This document shows, piece after piece, positions 1 to 7,745 of a stretch of DNA of 34,864 bases. The stretch spans positions 1 to 34,864 of the forward strand of contig JAFWJU010000111.1 in assembly GCA_017511465.1 (NCBI GenBank). The letters are read 5' to 3'. The notes beneath the pieces were generated by a model, which was not told the DNA's origin, searched no databases, and was given only the letters and a program-made list of their open reading frames with translations. Position 1 is the first letter of the stretch, and every line of letters starts with the position of its first letter. Position numbers and translations under genes: made by a program. Source of the stretch: Eggerthellaceae bacterium. Lineage in GTDB: Bacteria; Actinomycetota; Coriobacteriia; Coriobacteriales; Eggerthellaceae.

Positions 1-1228
1 GACCGCGCAGACCGATCGCAGAGCCGACTGCCGCCAGGAAAGCGTCCACATGCTCGACCATCCAAGCGTTTTGCTCGCGATACTTGGGGTTCTGCCCGCG
101 CAGATAGGCAACGAGCACACGCGAGAGGCTCGTGCATTCGAGCGCTTTACCGTCGTAGGCCGGTGCCTTGGTCCACGAGTAGCGCGCATTCACGTCATAC
201 TCGGTGAACAGCGGGACCGTCGTGAAATCAGGAGCGGTGTACTCGCCGTCACCCTCATACCAAGACCTGCCGACGTATTCGGTAATTAGGCTTTCCTCGA
301 CGTCTTTGACGCCACCAGCCAAGCCGTCCATGATTACGCCGGCTGGCAGATAGCGATCGTTCATCTCCATCGTCGGGCGCTCGAACACGCCCCAGGCACC
401 GAAGCGCCCGCAACCCTGGCCGAACGTGAGCACCTCGGGATATGCCGAGGCCAGAATCAGCGTGTCGGGAATGACCGTCGCGGCCACCCAGTCGTACACC
501 TCATTGCACATGGCCATCAGATCGTCGAGCTTCTGCGGCGTGGGCACGAACGAGGTGCCGCCGGGGATGATGGTCATGACATGCGGCATCTTGCCGCCGA
601 GCAGAGCGGCGATTTCCGAAGAACGCGCCTGGTACTTCAAAGCCTCGAGATAATGGGAGGTGAGGATCAGGTTCAGTTCCGGAGTCAGGTGGTAAGCGCT
701 GCCGCCGTCAGCGTCTTTCGCGTCGAACCAGTTGCCCGAGAAGATGGACAGCTGGCCGTTTGCCGCAAACTTCTTCAGGCGCTCCTGCACCTGAGCGAAG
801 TCGCTGTTCATAGACGTGCCAGCAGCCTGGGCCAGAGCGTACGTATCGGCGATGTCAGCCGTCAAAGCGTTCAGCGGGTTGACGTAGTCGAGCGCCGCCA
901 GGTTGTAGAACCACAGGATGTGGCTGTGCAGGAACTGCGCGCCCTCGATGAGGTTGCGGATGATGCGCGCGCGGTTCGGGATCTTGATCCCGTAGGCCTT
1001 CTCGGCCGCGATAGTCGAAGAATGGCTGTGAGAAACCGGGCAAACGCCGCAGATGCGCTGAACGATCTGGGCGGCATCTTCGGGCTTGCGCTTCTCGACG
1101 ACTTTTTCCATGCCGCGGAAACTACCGCCAGAGCACCATGCTTGCTTAACGGTCCCGTTCTCGACTTCCATCTCGACGCGCATGTGGCCTTCGATACGGG
1201 TAATCGGGTCGATAATCGAACGTGCCAT
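1..1228 (-). CDS. [NiFe] hydrogenase large subunit (partial, C-terminus outside window)
   Basis: This is the catalytic subunit of a group 1, membrane-associated [NiFe] hydrogenase, which oxidises H2 at a Ni-Fe(CN)2CO centre. The reading frame stays open from ATG 1228 to the window edge (409 codons) and has no stop here. Visible motifs are the N-terminal RIEGH (residues 11-15) and the first nickel-binding motif RICGVCPVSH, with Cys60, Cys63 and His67. The C-terminal DPCxxCxxH motif and the processing site must lie beyond position 1. The start is fixed by a GGGAGGT ribosome binding site that overlaps the TAG of the small-subunit gene, leaving a 6-base gap. The two genes are therefore one translational unit, small subunit first. 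Electrons would pass through the small subunit to a membrane partner not seen here. Family assignment is secure. The subgroup (a Coriobacteria-type group 1 enzyme) is inference. Confidence 0.95.
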   Translation of the reverse strand, partial: MARSIIDPITRIEGHMRVEMEVENGTVKQAWCSGGSFRGMEKVVEKRKPEDAAQIVQRICGVCPVSHSHSSTIAAEKAYGIKIPNRARIIRNLIEGAQFLHSHILWFYNLAALDYVNPLNALTADIADTYALAQAAGTSMNSDFAQVQERLKKFAANGQLSIFSGNWFDAKDADGGSAYHLTPELNLILTSHYLEALKYQARSSEIAALLGGKMPHVMTIIPGGTSFVPTPQKLDDLMAMCNEVYDWVAATVIPDTLILASAYPEVLTFGQGCGRFGAWGVFERPTMEMNDRYLPAGVIMDGLAGGVKDVEESLITEYVGRSWYEGDGEYTAPDFTTVPLFTEYDVNARYSWTKAPAYDGKALECTSLSRVLVAYLRGQNPKYREQNAWMVEHVDAFLAAVGSAIGLRG

Positions 1229-1234
1229 GTTGGA

Positions 1235-2605
1235 CTACCTCCCCTCTTCCGTCTCGGTTGCGGCCTCAACGGCCTCGGCGACCTCTTCAGTCGCTGCCTC
1301 GTATTGCTTGGCGGCTTCCTTCTGAGCCTCTTGCAGCACGACGGGATCCTTGTCTTCGTAGATCGAGTACTCGTACTGACCAATGGACTTATCGGGATTC
1401 TTGACGTCCCAAGCACGACGCTGCTCGAACGGAGCACCGCCGTCGGTGCGGCCGGACTTCTTCATGCCGAAGCCGTGGATGATAAGCGCCAGGGCGACGA
1501 TGCCCGTGATGGCGCCAGCCACGACGGTGGGCTGGAAGAACCAGTCGCCGATGTGCAGATCGCGATGACGCTCGTAGAACGGCGTGTTGACCTCGACCCA
1601 GTTGTCGCCCGGGTCGTTGGGGTTGGCCTCGCAGCAGCCAAGGCAGGGCGAACCGGCCTGGATGCACCAGCTGCGACGGTTGTTCCACATGGTGACACCG
1701 CAATTGGCCATGGTCTGCGGACCCTTGCAGCCGAGCGGATACAGGCAATAGCCCAGCGCCTCTTCCTTGCTGCCGAACTCGTAAACGAATTCGCCGTTCT
1801 CGAAGTGGCCGCGACGCTCGCAGTTGTCGTGAATGGTCTCGCCGAAGATGCCTTGCGGCTTGGCCTCGGCGTCGAGGTCGAGCAGCTTGACGACTGCCGG
1901 AACATCGCCGGCGACGAGCGCTTCTGCGCCACCCATCATGAGAACCTGCACGAGCACGGACATGAGCCACTCGGGGTTAGCCGGGCAGCCCGGGATGTTG
2001 ACGACCGGAGTCGCAATGCCGTGCTTCTTGAGGATGGCCTGAACGCCGGTGGCTTCCGCCGGGTTCGGATAGGCGGCCATCCAACCGCCGTTGACAGCGC
2101 ATGAACCAAGCGCCACGACAGCGGCTGCGTTGCTGGCGGCGTGGACGAGAATTTCCTCGCCAGTTTCCATGGCTACGCGCAGCGTGTTGCTGTCGAAGCC
2201 CTGAGTGATGCCGCCTTCGTAGACGACGATGTACGGCGAACCGGATTCGATGGTCTGCTCCTTAGCCTTCTCGACCGACCATCCGGCGCCCGCGCTGAGA
2301 ACGTCAGAGTAGTTCAGCGAAATGAGCTCGAGAACGACCTTGCCGACATCGGGCGTCTCGATCTGGGCGAACGATTCCGTGCAACCTGTGCACGACGCAC
2401 CCTCGATCCACAGGACGGGGAACAACCCGCCCTCCGCTGCGCCGATGACGGATTTTTCGAGCGCGATTGCGACGCGTGGCGCTGCAGCCTGCGAAAGACC
2501 GGCGGCAACCGCCAGTGCACCGCAGAACTTCAAAAAGTCGCGACGAGTCACGCCGCGGGCTTCCAGCATGCTGCCGAAATCCATCGTCGAAGCCTCCTGT
2601 TCCAT
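1235..2605 (-). CDS. [NiFe] hydrogenase small subunit, Tat-exported and C-terminally anchored
   Basis: This 456-residue electron-transfer subunit carries three Fe-S clusters. The N-terminus has a twin-arginine signal (TRRDFLKFCG, about residues 20-29) followed by a short hydrophobic stretch, so the folded dimer is expected to be exported by Tat. Proximal-cluster ligands lie in ASCTGCTES, GSCAVNGG and NIPGCPANPE. The medial and distal cluster ligands lie in DNCERRGHF, GYCLYPLGCKGP, MANC and GSPCLGCCE. A single membrane segment (VVAGAITGIVALALIIHGFG) near residue 365 is the usual C-terminal anchor. After it comes an unusually long charged tail of about 70 residues ending in an Ala/Glu-rich helix. 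The start at 2605 is chosen over the upstream in-frame ATG at 2635 because AAGGAGGT lies four bases before it. The catalytic subunit follows directly downstream. Function is certain at family level. Confidence 0.95.
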   Translation of the reverse strand: MEQEASTMDFGSMLEARGVTRRDFLKFCGALAVAAGLSQAAAPRVAIALEKSVIGAAEGGLFPVLWIEGASCTGCTESFAQIETPDVGKVVLELISLNYSDVLSAGAGWSVEKAKEQTIESGSPYIVVYEGGITQGFDSNTLRVAMETGEEILVHAASNAAAVVALGSCAVNGGWMAAYPNPAEATGVQAILKKHGIATPVVNIPGCPANPEWLMSVLVQVLMMGGAEALVAGDVPAVVKLLDLDAEAKPQGIFGETIHDNCERRGHFENGEFVYEFGSKEEALGYCLYPLGCKGPQTMANCGVTMWNNRRSWCIQAGSPCLGCCEANPNDPGDNWVEVNTPFYERHRDLHIGDWFFQPTVVAGAITGIVALALIIHGFGMKKSGRTDGGAPFEQRRAWDVKNPDKSIGQYEYSIYEDKDPVVLQEAQKEAAKQYEAATEEVAEAVEAATETEEGR

Positions 2606-2910
2606 GCGCACCTCCTTCTCTCTTCTTCCCCACATTTTTCCATGCAGAAAAACTTCCGCAATCTGGGTTATCTTACCATGTCAAAGCGTAAAAACGCCGC
2701 CTCACGCGAGTGTTATTTTGTACCCCTTTGGTAATACTTCAAAGATGCCCTGATAGACGGTTTAGTCCTGTGGTTTTACGCGCGTTTCGAAGCCGTTTCG
2801 GCCTTTTTTGGAAAACAGGTAAACGGCTGTTTAAACGGGTATTAGTGGCGAAAGTGAAGGTTTCGCCAGCCAAGGAAACGAAAGTGCGCGGCCGCTCATG
2901 CCGGCTTGGC
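2606..2910. other. 305-base intergenic region upstream of the hydrogenase operon
   Basis: No convincing gene lies here. On the minus strand an extended -10-like sequence TGGTAAGAT (2678-2670) and a TTGACA (2684-2679) lie about 65-80 bases upstream of the small-subunit ATG, but the two do not form a correctly spaced pair. Two perfect hairpins are visible nearer mntP: 2846-2868 (TGGCGAAA, 7-base loop, TTTCGCCA) and 2815-2834 (AAACAG, 8-base loop, CTGTTT). Neither is followed by a T-run. They may separate mntP transcription from the hydrogenase operon. The promoter call is tentative. Confidence 0.4.
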
Positions 2911-3468
2911 TTATAAGCCCAAGAGGATCTTGAAGCCTATGAGGATAAGGACGATGCCGCCCGCGATGGTTGCGGGCTTTTCCCAACGGCTGCCGAACTG
3001 ATGGCCGATGAACACGCCCGCCATCGACAAGACGAACGTGGTCACGCCTATCATCGTCACGGACGGAGCGATGGCGACATCGAGGAACGCGAACGACACG
3101 CCCACGGCCAGCGCGTCGATGCTCGTGGCGATGGCCAGCATGAACAACTCGCCGATGTCGAGCTTCGAATCGCTGGGCTGATCCTCGTCGCTGTCTTCGT
3201 GGAATGCATCCCACAGCATCTTGCCGCCGACGAACGCGAGCAAGGCGAAGGCGATGAAGTGTGCATACGACGTGACGAAATGCGCGAACTGGGCGCCGAC
3301 GAACCAGCCGACGAGCGGCATGAGCGCCTGGAACACGCCGAAGAACAGCGAGATGACCACGGCTTGGCCCATGTTCATGCGGCGCATGCCCAGGCCCTTG
3401 CACACCGACACGGCGAACGCGTCCATCGAAAGCCCGACGGCTATGAGAAACAACTCGACGAGGCCCAC
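2911..3468 (-). CDS. mntP: MntP family manganese efflux pump
   Basis: This 185-residue polytopic membrane protein of the MntP (DUF204) family exports Mn(II). It shows the internal two-fold repeat of the family: LSMDAFAVSVCKG near residue 13 in the first half and ATSIDALAVGVSF near residue 110 in the second, each with the conserved acidic residue inside a membrane helix. Six hydrophobic segments can be traced, and a charged cytoplasmic loop (HEDSDEDQPSD) joins the halves. Length matches the family. The start is GTG at 3468, supported by AAGGGA five bases upstream and by alignment of the N-terminus GLVELFLIAVGLSMDAF to relatives. A foldback repeat fills most of the space between it and the upstream glycosylase gene. 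No manganese riboswitch could be recognised in that spacer. Confidence 0.93.
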   Translation of the reverse strand: MGLVELFLIAVGLSMDAFAVSVCKGLGMRRMNMGQAVVISLFFGVFQALMPLVGWFVGAQFAHFVTSYAHFIAFALLAFVGGKMLWDAFHEDSDEDQPSDSKLDIGELFMLAIATSIDALAVGVSFAFLDVAIAPSVTMIGVTTFVLSMAGVFIGHQFGSRWEKPATIAGGIVLILIGFKILLGL

Positions 3469-3491
3469 GTTTTCCCTTTCTCAACCCGTCT

Positions 3492-3658
3492 GTTGCGGTG
3501 GAGGAGGCGCTCGGGCTACGCTGAAGCTAACCGTTCCTCGTTACGGCGGAGCAGCTGCGGAACTCGCTCGCTCCGCTCGCTCAAACAGTCCTCGCTAACC
3601 GCTCCACCTTCGCTCGTCACAGCTTCAGAGAAGCCCGAGCGCCTCCTCTACCGCAACC
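3492..3658. repeat. foldback repeat element, copy 1 (intergenic)
   Basis: An approximately 167-base element sits between the glycosylase and mntP genes. Its outer arms, 3492-3528 and 3621-3658, are about 38 bases each and inverted complements with only a few mismatches, both containing GAGGAGGCGCTCGGGCT or its complement. Between them lies a core whose segment 3526-3596 matches 10508-10438 (opposite strand) at 60 of 71 positions without gaps, including an identical 17-base stretch GCAGCTGCGGAACTCGC. The arms of the two copies are unrelated in sequence although each pair is self-complementary. The core is open in one frame on the plus strand, reading GGAAAELARSARSNSPR. No transposase gene is inside. 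Its mobility is inferred from the second copy. Confidence 0.85.
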
Positions 3659-3676
3659 ACCCCTTGTTGCAAGTAG

Positions 3677-4543
3677 CTATGGTATCAGCAAATCGCCGAC
3701 AAGGTGGAAGAAGCCCTCGGCCTGAAGGTCGGCCACAATCGAATCGAACAGCTCGGGGGCGACGGCATCTCGGGCGGCCTCGTGTTCGTGGGCATCGAGC
3801 AGGCGGCGCACCTCGGCGCAGGAAATGCCGTCGGGTGCAGCGAGCACGCATTTCAGGATGAAGCTGCGCTTCTCGCGGCGACTGCCCTCGAAAGCGCTTT
3901 GACGGGCATAGTGGCTCGAGCGGCGTGACGGGTTGCCCACCTGCGTTTTAAGGTGGGCGCCGTAGTCGAGCAGCGCGTAATACCAGCTGCGCGCACCCTC
4001 ATCGGGGCATGTGTCGGCCACATAAGGCGCCAACTGCTTGTCGGAAACATCCTGAGCATCGGGGAACAACTCGTGCAGGAACACGCTGCGCACGTTGGTC
4101 TCGATGTAGACCGACGGACGGTTGTATGCGAAGGCGATGACGCCCGCTGCCGTGGCAGGGCCGATGCCGGGCAAGCGAACGAGCTCTTCTGCCTCCTGAG
4201 GCAACCTGCCCCCGAACTCGGCCGAGCATTGCTCGCACGCCCGTTTCAGCGCGAGCGCTCGGCGATTGTAGCCGAGGCCTTGCCACGTTTCGAGGACAGT
4301 GGCCGTATCGGCAGCCACCAGCGCGTCGACCGTCGGGAACAGGGACATCCAGCGCTGCCAATAGCGCTGCACGCGCACAACCTGCGTTTGCTGCAGCATG
4401 ACTTCGGACACGAGCACCCCGTAGGCGTCGTCGATGTTGCGCCAAGGCAAATCGCGATACAGGTTTTCGCCCTGATGGCGCACGAGGGCGACGAACGCTT
4501 CGCGCGTGCAGGCGCAAGCGCTCCAATCGGGAGATGCCGCCAT
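3677..4543 (-). CDS. MutY-like HhH-GPD DNA glycosylase lacking the Fe-S cluster
   Basis: This 288-residue helix-hairpin-helix DNA glycosylase is of MutY type, an enzyme class that removes adenine mispaired with 8-oxoguanine. The N-terminal motif VSEVMLQQTQV (about residues 46-56) contains the conserved catalytic Glu, and the hairpin reads LPGIGPATAAGVIAFAY. Two things differ from classical MutY. The position of the catalytic Asp (normally LDGNV) reads YIETNVRSVF, and the four-Cys Fe-S loop is replaced by NPSRRSSHYARQSAFEGS. The C-terminal 8-oxoG-recognition domain is also missing or very short. This combination marks a cluster-free subfamily of MutY relatives. The ATG at 4543 lies 7 bases after the stop of the AAA-like gene, so the two are probably cotranscribed. 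The Shine-Dalgarno is weak. Substrate specificity is not certain. Confidence 0.85.
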   Translation of the reverse strand: MAASPDWSACACTREAFVALVRHQGENLYRDLPWRNIDDAYGVLVSEVMLQQTQVVRVQRYWQRWMSLFPTVDALVAADTATVLETWQGLGYNRRALALKRACEQCSAEFGGRLPQEAEELVRLPGIGPATAAGVIAFAYNRPSVYIETNVRSVFLHELFPDAQDVSDKQLAPYVADTCPDEGARSWYYALLDYGAHLKTQVGNPSRRSSHYARQSAFEGSRREKRSFILKCVLAAPDGISCAEVRRLLDAHEHEAARDAVAPELFDSIVADLQAEGFFHLVGDLLIP

Positions 4544-4550
4544 GTTGGGG

Positions 4551-6386
4551 CTATTCCTCGTCGCCGAACAGGTCCTCGAGATGATCGAGGTCGCTGCGGA
4601 AATCGCTGAGCACGGCCTGCTCGATTGCCCGGTACATGTCGGAATCGAGCGGATGGCATGCCGCGATCTTGTCGAACAGGTTCTGCGGGGTGACGGGCAC
4701 GAACGTGCGCTGCACGAGGCCGGCCTTGTACGCGTCCTCGAGCGCCTCGCGGGCGGCCATGTACATGTCGTAGCGCACCATTCCATCGGAGAAGCGCACC
4801 AAATCGTCGATGTTGATGCCGCGTATCGACGGATGGTCCTCGGCGATTTGCTTCCAGATGTCGGCGCGTTCCTTGTCGTTGGGATACCCGATTTCGATGA
4901 TGGTGATGGGCTCGAGCAGCTCGTAGAAGAACGGGTCGGCATCGCCCGTCGCCGATGACGTGGCCAACACGAACACATCGGGATCCTCGACCGACGAGCG
5001 GATGAGGTTGACGGCCTCGCGCGCACCGCGCGAGATGTTGGCCATCATGAAGCCGGCGAAACCTTCGGGACTGTCGGGCAAGTCGGGCACGATCCAGTTG
5101 TCGAGGTCCTCGATGACCAAAATGCCCGGCCCCTCGAAGCGATTGTGCGCATGGTTCATGCGGGGACGGTTGTTGCCCTGCGTCGTGACGCACAACACCG
5201 GGGCACCGCCCATGCCCTCTTCCATCGACATGCGAAGCACGGGAAGCCCCAGTTCGCCCGCCGTCGCCTCGACGAAGCGATCGGCATCCTCGATAGCCGG
5301 CGCGCGGAACAGCAGCGTGTCGACAGCTGGCATGCGGTCGATGCCATGGCGGTCGTTCAGCATGCGCACGAACTCGATGAAGTCGGCATCGTCCTTCATG
5401 CCGACGCCCAGGTCGCGCATGATGGAAACCGCTTGGTCGTAGCCAACGAGGTTGCTGTAATTGAGCGTGCCCATGTCGAACGCCGGCATTTGCGGTGAAT
5501 CAGGCTCGTTCGGGAGCACCGATGACAGGTTCGGGACGAACTTCGACAGGTCGAGTTTGCCGTCTTCGACGGGCTCGGCTGCGTCGGTCTCAACTGGTTG
5601 CGCATCGGCCTTCGCGGCATCTTCGGCAGCTTTCTGGTTTGCGCGTTCAAGCTCGGTTGCGCGGTCCATGTCACGCGTGAACACGTATGCGCCAGACCCC
5701 TCGACCGTCGCCGAGTGATAGCTCTTGCCAACCGAACTGGTCTTGTACTCGTCGTACGGGTTGAAGTCGTTCACGTCTGCAACGCCCATGCCAACATGCG
5801 GCGGCCGTTCCTTCTTCTCTTCGGTAACGACCCGGCCGATGGGCGCATCGGGTACAGACACGTCTTCAGCCGGCTCTTCGGCCGGTGCATCTTGAACGGC
5901 GACGGGCTCGGCAGCGGTATCCGACACGCCAATGACGCTCGCGTTGGGAATGTGCATGCTTTCGACCCTGACCACATGCGCGTTGTCGCCGATGAAGTCC
6001 TGCGAAATGGACTCGGCCATGTCTTCGAGATCCTGACGCGAAAAACCGTATTCCTCAAGACGGTCGAGCGCCAGTTCTTGCAGCTTGTAGGCGCAAGCGG
6101 CGATTTCCTCGCCCGTCAGATACGGCTCGAGCTTCTCGAACACGTACTCGGCCATCGAGCGCTCTTTCAGATCGCAAGCCAACTGCCAAGCCTGGCGCAA
6201 AGCCGAAACCTTCGCGCATGACGGCACGGCGGGATCGAGCGCGGCCTTTTCGTACGCAGCCAGGTACAGGTGCATGCCCAGCAGCAAATCGCCGGATGCG
6301 CACGCCTCGGTGGCTTTCTTGATGTAGTCCATTGCCGGGTTGTCGCAATTGTTCTGGTTGGGCATTTCGTTAGCGTGTTCTGCCAT
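4551..6386 (-). CDS. AAA+-fold protein with degenerate Walker A
   Basis: This 611-residue soluble protein has no function I can name. Residues 1-130 look like a helical repeat region (many Ala/Leu/Cys helices), and residues 150-310 are low-complexity, acidic and Glu/Pro/Ala-rich. Residues 320-560 resemble an AAA+ module: Walker B ILVIEDLDNW, a sensor-1-like VFVLATSSATGD, and a lid-like segment NDKERADIWKQIAEDHPSIRG. Where the Walker A P-loop should be, near residue 354, the sequence reads TLLFRAPAIEDADRFVEA, so the glycines and lysine are absent and ATP binding is doubtful. The start at 6386 is fixed by AAGGAGGT nine bases upstream. A TGAGATAAT extended -10 lies at 6449-6441. The MutY-like gene follows after 7 bases. 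Confidence 0.7.
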   Translation of the reverse strand: MAEHANEMPNQNNCDNPAMDYIKKATEACASGDLLLGMHLYLAAYEKAALDPAVPSCAKVSALRQAWQLACDLKERSMAEYVFEKLEPYLTGEEIAACAYKLQELALDRLEEYGFSRQDLEDMAESISQDFIGDNAHVVRVESMHIPNASVIGVSDTAAEPVAVQDAPAEEPAEDVSVPDAPIGRVVTEEKKERPPHVGMGVADVNDFNPYDEYKTSSVGKSYHSATVEGSGAYVFTRDMDRATELERANQKAAEDAAKADAQPVETDAAEPVEDGKLDLSKFVPNLSSVLPNEPDSPQMPAFDMGTLNYSNLVGYDQAVSIMRDLGVGMKDDADFIEFVRMLNDRHGIDRMPAVDTLLFRAPAIEDADRFVEATAGELGLPVLRMSMEEGMGGAPVLCVTTQGNNRPRMNHAHNRFEGPGILVIEDLDNWIVPDLPDSPEGFAGFMMANISRGAREAVNLIRSSVEDPDVFVLATSSATGDADPFFYELLEPITIIEIGYPNDKERADIWKQIAEDHPSIRGINIDDLVRFSDGMVRYDMYMAAREALEDAYKAGLVQRTFVPVTPQNLFDKIAACHPLDSDMYRAIEQAVLSDFRSDLDHLEDLFGDEE

Positions 6387-6440
6387 GTTCCCAACCTCCT
6401 TATCGCATGTGCTCTTCGTGTCCTTCGTTTCTTGCCCCGT

Positions 6441-6449
6441 ATTATCTCA
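6441..6449 (-). promoter_or_regulatory. extended -10 promoter of the AAA-like gene
   Basis: On the minus strand TGAGATAAT lies about 55 bases upstream of the ATG at 6386. It fits an extended -10 (TGN plus GATAAT). No good -35 is seen at 17 bases. Confidence 0.4.
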
Positions 6450-6553
6450 TGGAATGCGACCCAGCGTGCCCGCGTATCGGAACCGTTAACGAAGGAGTCA
6501 CGGTTGTCGGCAGGCGATTGAAGGTGAAAAAGGCGCTATAGCGACGCATTTGA

Positions 6554-6559
6554 TAGAAT
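6554..6559 (+). promoter_or_regulatory. -10 box of an apparently leaderless gene
   Basis: TAGAAT ends nine bases before the ATG at 6569, which puts the expected transcription start at or next to the start codon. No Shine-Dalgarno sequence fits in the gap. The -35 region is not recognisable. Confidence 0.5.
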
Positions 6560-6568
6560 AGGCGCACC

Positions 6569-7276
6569 ATGGTGGAGGGCAACACAGAGAAGACGCAAGT
6601 CGCGGTATTCGACTTCGACGGCACCAGCATTGAAGGCTCGTCGCCTTCTTGGTTGGTGAACCGCCTGATGTTCACGCGCAAGATCTCGTTTCTGACATCC
6701 CTGAAAATCGGATTCTGGGGCATCGCGTACAAGTGGCACCTCCCGCAAAACGAAAGCTGGGTACGCGGCCAGGTGTTCAAGGCATTCGAAGGCCAGCCCA
6801 AAGAGGAAGTCGACCAGTACCTGAGGGATTTCTACGACGAGTGGATCGAGCGCAGGTTCCGCCCGAAGGCTGACGAAGCCATGAAGCAGCGCAGCGACGA
6901 AGGCTGCAGCGTCGTGGTGGTGTCGGCTTCGTTCGAGCCCATCGTGCTGCGCGCCATGGAAAAGCACCCGTTCCACCACCAGATTTCGACGCGCATGAAG
7001 GTTGCCGAAGACGGAACGTACACGCGCGAGGTGGACGGCAAGTGCATCGAAGGCGAGCAGAAACTCGTCGCGCTGAAGCATTGGTGCGATGGGAAATTCG
7101 GCGAGGGAAACTGGGAGCTGGCGTATGCCTATGGCGACCACCATTCCGACGAGCCGTTGCTCGCAGCCGCAAAACACCAGTTCGCCGTCAGCCCCAACAC
7201 CGGCATGACCAGCATCGCCAAGAAACGCGGATGGCCCATCCTCGACTGGTCGATCGAAGTTCCCAAGCGCTCGTAA
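6569..7276 (+). CDS. HAD-superfamily IB phosphatase
   Basis: This 235-residue soluble hydrolase belongs to the HAD superfamily, subclass IB (phosphoserine-phosphatase-like). Motif I is VFDFDGTSIE near residue 12, with the nucleophile and acid/base Asp. A helical cap follows (about residues 25-95). Motif II is VVVVSASFEPI near residue 113. Motif III is a Lys in the segment KCIEGEQKLVAL, and motif IV is AYGDHHSDEPLL near residue 190, which binds Mg2+. All catalytic residues are present, so it is probably active on a small phosphomonoester, but the substrate cannot be read from sequence. It stands alone. The ATG lacks a ribosome binding site and is preceded by a -10 box nine bases away, suggesting leaderless translation. 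An inverted repeat (AACGGGC and GCCCGTT) just after the stop may end transcription. Confidence 0.88.
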   Translation: MVEGNTEKTQVAVFDFDGTSIEGSSPSWLVNRLMFTRKISFLTSLKIGFWGIAYKWHLPQNESWVRGQVFKAFEGQPKEEVDQYLRDFYDEWIERRFRPKADEAMKQRSDEGCSVVVVSASFEPIVLRAMEKHPFHHQISTRMKVAEDGTYTREVDGKCIEGEQKLVALKHWCDGKFGEGNWELAYAYGDHHSDEPLLAAAKHQFAVSPNTGMTSIAKKRGWPILDWSIEVPKRS

Positions 7277-7285
7277 ATGAAGAAA

Positions 7286-7310
7286 CGGGCTATCCCCGTC
7301 GCCCGTTGTT
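7286..7310 (+). terminator. weak stem-loop after the HAD gene
   Basis: AACGGGC and GCCCGTT can pair around a 10-base loop about 10 bases after the stop codon. A clear T-run is missing, so termination by this hairpin is only possible. Confidence 0.3.
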
Positions 7311-7397
7311 GACGCTTGTCCAAGGCAAGGGTATACCTTTTACGTTTTGACGAATTCGACGCGCTGAACAGGCGCGCTGGCGAAAGGCAACCCGGTT

Positions 7398-7685
7398 ATG
7401 TCTGCTGTCCTGGAAGCGATCATGCTCGTATGCTTCGGCCTATCATGGCCGATAAACGCCATTAAAGCATGGAAGTCGAAAACGGCGGTGGGAACGTCTT
7501 GGATGTTCCTCGCCCTAATCACGTTCGGCTACATTGCGGGCATTGCCGCGAAGTTCACGGGCGGGACGGTTAACTGGGTGCTTGCCGTGTACTTCATCAA
7601 CCTGGCGGCTTTGGCAGTTAACTGGGCCGTGTTCGCACGCAACCGCACACTTGACGCCAAGCGGCGCCGGCAAGCTCGCGTATAG
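7398..7685 (+). CDS. small PQ-loop/SemiSWEET-like membrane protein
   Basis: This 95-residue membrane protein has three hydrophobic helices. The first contains CFGLSWPINAIKAWKSKTA, matching the PQ-loop pattern in which a conserved Pro follows a helix turn (here SWP in place of PQ). GTSWMFLALITFGYIAGI follows, then VYFINLAALAVNWAVFARNR. Single three-helix units like this pair to form small transporters in bacterial SemiSWEETs, which carry sugars. Whether this one transports sugar is unknown. The tail is basic (KRRRQARV), consistent with a cytoplasmic C-terminus. The ATG is preceded by a GAAAGG sequence about ten bases upstream. It lies between the HAD gene and the convergent ABC exporter operon and is not clearly linked to either. 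Confidence 0.72.
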   Translation: MSAVLEAIMLVCFGLSWPINAIKAWKSKTAVGTSWMFLALITFGYIAGIAAKFTGGTVNWVLAVYFINLAALAVNWAVFARNRTLDAKRRRQARV

Positions 7686-7745
7686 GAAACGCTGAAGCGC
7701 AACCTGCATCTCGATTGCTAGCGCGCAGAACCTGCCGGTCAACGC

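Noticed and set aside
581..2104. A 507-codon open frame on the plus strand across the hydrogenase genes
   Set aside because: It lies antisense to two clear hydrogenase genes. Its translation has no family features and follows from the GC-rich codon bias of the other strand.
3492..3658. CRISPR array or insertion sequence
   Set aside because: Only one unit is present at the site, with inverted and not direct repeats, and there is no transposase gene.
3481..3676. Manganese riboswitch upstream of mntP
   Set aside because: The interval is filled by the foldback repeat, and I could not find the conserved loops of the yybP-ykoY element.
4544..5026. N-terminal extension of the glycosylase into the AAA-like gene
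   Set aside because: The extra residues are out-of-frame translation of the AAA-like gene; HhH-GPD homology and a start fit at 4543.
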